A model generated the notes under the pieces. It did not search any database. It was not told where the DNA came from and was given only the letters and a program-made list of their open reading frames with translations. From NCBI GenBank assembly GCA_902475545.1, contig CABRZP010000002.1, positions 62,001 through 126,000 of the forward strand: 64,000 nt of DNA. Reading direction: 5' to 3'. The position numbers were made by a program, and so were the translations under genes. How positions within the stretch are numbered: position 1 is the first letter of the stretch; every line of letters begins with the position of its first letter. The DNA comes from an uncultured bacterium (GTDB lineage Bacteria; Cyanobacteriota; Vampirovibrionia; Gastranaerophilales; Gastranaerophilaceae). This document shows positions 60,909-64,000 of the stretch, one piece after another.

Positions 60909-61349
60909 ATGGTAGAAAAAAAGAAAAACTTATCATCAGGTTTAGAAGATTATTTAGAAACAATTTATATTGCTTATTTAAATAATGAACCTCTTAAAGG
61001 TGCGGAATTAGCCCGAAGACTTAATATTTCCAGAGCTTCTGTGTCTGAAGCTTTATCGAGATTGGTCTCAAAAGGTCTGGTTAAATATAACAGTTATGAG
61101 GCTATTTCGATTACTGAAAAAGGTATAGAAGAAGCTGTTAAAGTTTATAATAAACACCATGTCATAGAAGCGTTTTTTGTGAAAGTTCTTGGAATAGATA
61201 AGCAACAAGCAAGTGAAAATGCTTGCGAAATTGAACATATTATTTCTGAAAATATTTTGAATGAAATGTCTTCATTTACAATTTTTTGCGAAAATAATAA
61301 GGATATACTAACCCTGTATAAAAAGGAAAAATTAAAAAACAATGATTAA
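60909..61349 (+). CDS. DtxR/MntR-type metal-dependent repressor
   Basis: The product has 146 residues. The winged helix (GAELARRLNISRASVSEALSRLVSKGLVKY) is followed by the metal-binding and dimerisation domain (HHVIEAFFVKVLGI then ENACEIEHIISENIL), with the His/Glu ligands expected for iron- or manganese-sensing DtxR/MntR proteins. The short C-terminus lacks the SH3-like domain, as in MntR. The dyad at 60861 overlapping its promoter makes autoregulation likely. It overlaps the next gene by eight bases, so the two are coupled. Confidence 0.9.
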   Translation: MVEKKKNLSSGLEDYLETIYIAYLNNEPLKGAELARRLNISRASVSEALSRLVSKGLVKYNSYEAISITEKGIEEAVKVYNKHHVIEAFFVKVLGIDKQQASENACEIEHIISENILNEMSSFTIFCENNKDILTLYKKEKLKNND

Positions 61350-62343
61350 AGTTTCATCATTTGGCAAGTTTCTTGACCAACCCCTATTAACTACAAAATT
61401 GAATAAACAAATTCCTGCCGTTTTAACTGTAGGCAGTGCCGCTTTCATTGCAAATGAAATGCATAATACAAAACTAGAGAATAGAAAGAAAACCGGTTTG
61501 AAATTAGCAATAATTTTAGGTTCAACTGTTTTATCTGCAATTCAAGCACCAAAGATTGCAAATTATATAACTAAGAAACAACCGTCAAAAACTCTAAAAG
61601 AGTTGATTGCATATAATTCTCAGGTTGTGGATGATATTCTTTCTAAGAACAAATTAACTAAAGAAATTCAAGCTGTGTTGGAAAAAAGTAAAACTAAGAT
61701 TTTATCGTTAAAAGAAGTTGATTTGTTACATAATAATCTTAAGAAAGAGCATTTTGACAAACTTATACCACCTCCTGAAAATGTAACATCAAAAGATATT
61801 TTTAGAGAAATCGGCTGGCTTTCTATCTTCGGTGCAGTTCCGGTTGCAGGGGGGATTGTCGGAGGTATTGCTGCCGACAAACTTACTGAAAAAAACTGGA
61901 AGCATAGAGTTTCTAATAAAATTAAAGAAGGTGTTTATCAATATTTAGCTAATATATTTTTATGTAATGTTGGAGCAGGCATAGCATTGGGTATTTTGGA
62001 AAAAATGAATATAAAATCCAAAACAGCAAGATGTATCGGTATGGTTGGCGGAATCCTCACAACCGGTGTTATCGGAGGCAGTGCTATGGCAAATTATATT
62101 AGCAATAAATTTTTAAGCAAAGATAAAAAAGAGATTCGAACTCCGGAAATGTTAGATTTAGGACTTCATACTGATGATATTGCAACTGTTTCATTGCTAT
62201 CCGGCTTAAAATGGATAGAGCCGTCACTACCGGTTTTATATGCAATTTCAGGTTACCGTGCAGGAATCGGATATCGTAACAGTGACAAACATAAACATCA
62301 TGATAAGAATCATCAAAAGGATTTTTTATGCAATAAGTGTTAG
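61342..62343 (+). CDS. Glycine-rich membrane protein with His/Cys-rich tail, metal-regulated
   Basis: The product has 333 residues. It opens MIKVSSFGKFL, then has several glycine-rich hydrophobic helices (LAIILGSTVLSAIQAP, IFGAVPVAGGIVGGIAAD, LANIFLCNVGAGIALGIL, IGMVGGILTTGVIGGSAM) and a C-terminus with LLSGL and SGYRAGIGYRN, shared with the paralogue at 37065. The last 20 residues are rich in His and end CNKC, a plausible metal-binding tail. Its start lies inside the DtxR-type gene, so it is translated with that regulator. An inner-membrane metal transporter, sensor or store is a fair guess. A hairpin overlaps its stop. Confidence 0.7.
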   Translation: MIKVSSFGKFLDQPLLTTKLNKQIPAVLTVGSAAFIANEMHNTKLENRKKTGLKLAIILGSTVLSAIQAPKIANYITKKQPSKTLKELIAYNSQVVDDILSKNKLTKEIQAVLEKSKTKILSLKEVDLLHNNLKKEHFDKLIPPPENVTSKDIFREIGWLSIFGAVPVAGGIVGGIAADKLTEKNWKHRVSNKIKEGVYQYLANIFLCNVGAGIALGILEKMNIKSKTARCIGMVGGILTTGVIGGSAMANYISNKFLSKDKKEIRTPEMLDLGLHTDDIATVSLLSGLKWIEPSLPVLYAISGYRAGIGYRNSDKHKHHDKNHQKDFLCNKC

Positions 62344-62361
62344 GGTTGCTTAACACTTATT
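62332..62361 (+). terminator. Hairpin over the stop codon of the His-tailed gene
   Basis: A perfect 11-base stem AATAAGTGTTA/TAACACTTATT around GGGTTGCT. No T run follows, so it may stabilise the message end or act as a weak terminator. Confidence 0.6.
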
Positions 62362-62396
62362 CGCACCTTATATACAACTCATAACTGTACATTTTT

Positions 62397-62430
62397 AAAG
62401 AGAAAATTTAATATTTTCTCTTTTTTTTTA
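62397..62430. terminator. Rho-independent terminator between convergent genes
   Basis: The stem AAAGAGAAAAT/ATTTTCTCTTT with a five-base loop, then eight or more T residues on the plus strand. Confidence 0.87.
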
Positions 62431-63942
62431 GAATTTATTTATTTTTATTCTATTTCTATCATTGTTTACAACTCGGAGTATGTCTTCTCCAAATTGTTCA
62501 AATTGTTCTGCGGAACATTCAACTTTGCCTGTTACAGTTTCTAAGTTTGGAGGGAATACTTTAATTAGTGAACTAAGTAATTTATTTTGTCTATGTAATA
62601 TTAAATCACCGTTAATTGTCTGTACATTTTGCAAAAGTTTATCTTCGTTAATTCCGAACATAGAATATGGAATTGCGATACCTTTCTTTGCATTTAACAT
62701 ATAAACAGGGCGGTATGTATCTATTGATAATAAATTATTTTCATTTTCTTGAGCTTTAACATCCAGAAATTTGAATATTGCAAGATTATCTTCATCTTTT
62801 ATAGCTTTGAAAAATGTTTTTTTAGTGATATTGTCTGTTTCTTTTAATTTTTCGCTAATTAATATTGAAGAGCCTGCCTTTGGACCTTCGTCGGTAATAC
62901 CGGAGCGAAGAATTAGTTTTTTTTCTGTAGTATATTTTTTTATGTCTTCTACATAATTTAATGGGATGATATTATTATTTTCGTGTCCTTGGATTTGGTC
63001 AATTTGACCTTTTGAAAGAGACATTCCAACACGGGTCTGCCACATGTTCATGCTGTCTCTTTCGAGTAAAATATGAAAATCTCCTTCTGATAAAGCATCA
63101 ACAGCTTTATCTACACTGGAACGTGTACACCAGTTTTTAGAACTTAATATTTCCAGCATTTGTATATTTTTATTTTTGTTTTTAGGGTCATGTTTAATTG
63201 ATGGAATTTTCACCCAGACTTCTAAATTATCAGATAATCCTAAATCCATCAATAAGTTATCTCGCAGACGATGTGTATAAAGGTCAATGAAAGATGGTTT
63301 AGGGCATCTTACTGCTCTGGACATTGGTTGGATTTGTTCAATTTCTTCAATTGTTTTTAATAGAGCTCTTTGACTAAAGGGAACAGGTATATGTCTGTTA
63401 TTATCTTTTATTTCACTTTTTACTGCATTCCATATTACAAATTTTAAAGGATTGTTATCTTTTACTTTGGCTACAAGTTCAGGTAAATATTCTTCAAAAT
63501 CATTTAAGGATGTTCCTTCCGGATTTTCAAGAAAATGTTGCCATTGTGCAAAGCGGTCTTCACGTGCATCGTTAATTTTTTGAATTGCACCTTCTCTGAC
63601 ATCCATTGGTACATAATCTTTCCATTTGATTTTATCAACAAGTACTTTTTTAAATGGTTTAAAGACTTCTCCTTGTTCAAATAATAAATCGATTGCCTTT
63701 TTGATTTTGTCATGGGAAAGCATTCTGGAATCTACAGGATAGGAATTTTTTCTGCGTAAAAATTCAGCGGCAAGATATTCAAACGTAGTGTCGTAGAGTG
63801 ACGGTAAGGATAATTTACCTGTGAAATTTACGGTGTCACAAGCTAATGGCTGAAGTTTTGGGGCATTAAGCTGTGAGTTGTATTTGTTATTTAATATTTT
63901 GTATTGGGGTGAAACATTTATATTGTTAATTGCGGTTAGCAT
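62428..63942 (-). CDS. Lineage-type unknown protein with N-terminal NFTGK motif
   Basis: The product has 504 residues, with AAAGGA before the ATG and a good promoter beyond it. The first 45 residues are polar and end in CDTVNFTGKLS, a motif recurring in other unknown proteins here. The body is charged and helical. Near 280-340 is NWCTRSSVDKAVDALSEGDF, then RVGMSLSKGQIDQIQG, resembling the 'xWCT...' segment found in some PcfJ-like and phage proteins. No enzymatic motif is certain. No signal peptide or membrane helix. Cytosolic by pattern. Confidence 0.65.
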   Translation of the reverse strand: MLTAINNINVSPQYKILNNKYNSQLNAPKLQPLACDTVNFTGKLSLPSLYDTTFEYLAAEFLRRKNSYPVDSRMLSHDKIKKAIDLLFEQGEVFKPFKKVLVDKIKWKDYVPMDVREGAIQKINDAREDRFAQWQHFLENPEGTSLNDFEEYLPELVAKVKDNNPLKFVIWNAVKSEIKDNNRHIPVPFSQRALLKTIEEIEQIQPMSRAVRCPKPSFIDLYTHRLRDNLLMDLGLSDNLEVWVKIPSIKHDPKNKNKNIQMLEILSSKNWCTRSSVDKAVDALSEGDFHILLERDSMNMWQTRVGMSLSKGQIDQIQGHENNNIIPLNYVEDIKKYTTEKKLILRSGITDEGPKAGSSILISEKLKETDNITKKTFFKAIKDEDNLAIFKFLDVKAQENENNLLSIDTYRPVYMLNAKKGIAIPYSMFGINEDKLLQNVQTINGDLILHRQNKLLSSLIKVFPPNLETVTGKVECSAEQFEQFGEDILRVVNNDRNRIKINKF

Positions 63943-63960
63943 TTAGTAAATCCTTTATTT

Positions 63961-63989
63961 ATAATATGTGTGTGATTTTTAACAGTCAA
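63961..63989 (-). promoter_or_regulatory. Promoter for the gene at 63942
   Basis: On the minus strand TTGACT (63989-63984) and TATTAT (63966-63961) are separated by 17 bases, about 18 bases before the ATG. Confidence 0.7.
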
Positions 63990-64000
63990 AAAGATTAAAT

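Noticed and set aside
1..64000. CRISPR array, prophage or insertion sequence
   Set aside because: No regularly spaced repeats, no integrase, transposase or phage structural gene was seen. The repeats present are small palindromes and one 36-base pair.

Overview
The window is AT-rich, densely coded chromosome. It reads like a gut member of the non-photosynthetic sister lineage of Cyanobacteria (Gastranaerophilales, 'Melainabacteria'). This is inference from protein style. RecG is the long form, with an extra helical N-terminus. There are several prepilin-like proteins with an FTLxE N-terminus, a beta-barrel porin (so an outer membrane), an ADP-forming acetyl-CoA synthetase, and many lineage-type proteins that open with a short polar stretch ending near an aromatic-G-K motif. 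No transposase, prophage, CRISPR array or rRNA was seen. One tRNA (Pro, CGG) is present.

Layout. 1-3.4 kb: an acyltransferase cut by the window edge, an XRE regulator, a 5'-nucleotidase-type phosphoesterase and a PC4-like DNA-binding protein. 3.4-11.7 kb: PriA; a minus-strand operon of dehydrogenase, unknown gene and prmC; a sugar-binding protein; rarA; a pilin-like gene. 12-24 kb: a large coiled-coil-ended protein, ROK sugar kinase, thioredoxin, a DnaQ-type exonuclease with an organophosphate transporter, a second dehydrogenase, an omega-like subunit, purine nucleoside phosphorylase, PnuC, and a GHKL-ATPase/metalloprotease-like protein. 24-34 kb: tRNA-Pro, acyl-CoA ligase, a divergent 4-alpha-glucanotransferase, a DegT-like/M20 pair, a pilin-like gene, a third dehydrogenase, YjbQ, a broken pilin-like gene beside an XRE regulator with two operator-like repeats, and a candidate small RNA. 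34-45 kb: paired secreted four-cysteine paralogues, a hydrolase, a glycine-rich membrane protein, an Orn/Lys/Arg decarboxylase, a porin with EF-hand-like loops, a HExxH protein, and the overlapping bioF-bioG-bioC set. 45-64 kb: radical SAM protein, ADP-forming acetyl-CoA synthetase, an ABC1-kinase/ruvB/recG run, a giant zinc-ribbon/cyclase-like/TPR protein, glgA, an M29 aminopeptidase, a DtxR-type regulator coupled to a His-tailed membrane protein, and a lineage-type unknown.

Functionally the window combines DNA repair and restart (priA, rarA, ruvB, recG, exonuclease), storage-glucan and sugar metabolism (glgA, GH77, ROK kinase, phosphate-ester transporter), fermentation energy (ADP-forming acetyl-CoA synthetase), early biotin synthesis, and many lineage-specific envelope proteins. 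The best candidates for undescribed biology are the metal-regulated His-tailed membrane protein, the GHKL/HELSH protein, the shared N-terminal motif, the four-cysteine pair, the putative small RNA, and a set of genes that look leaderless.
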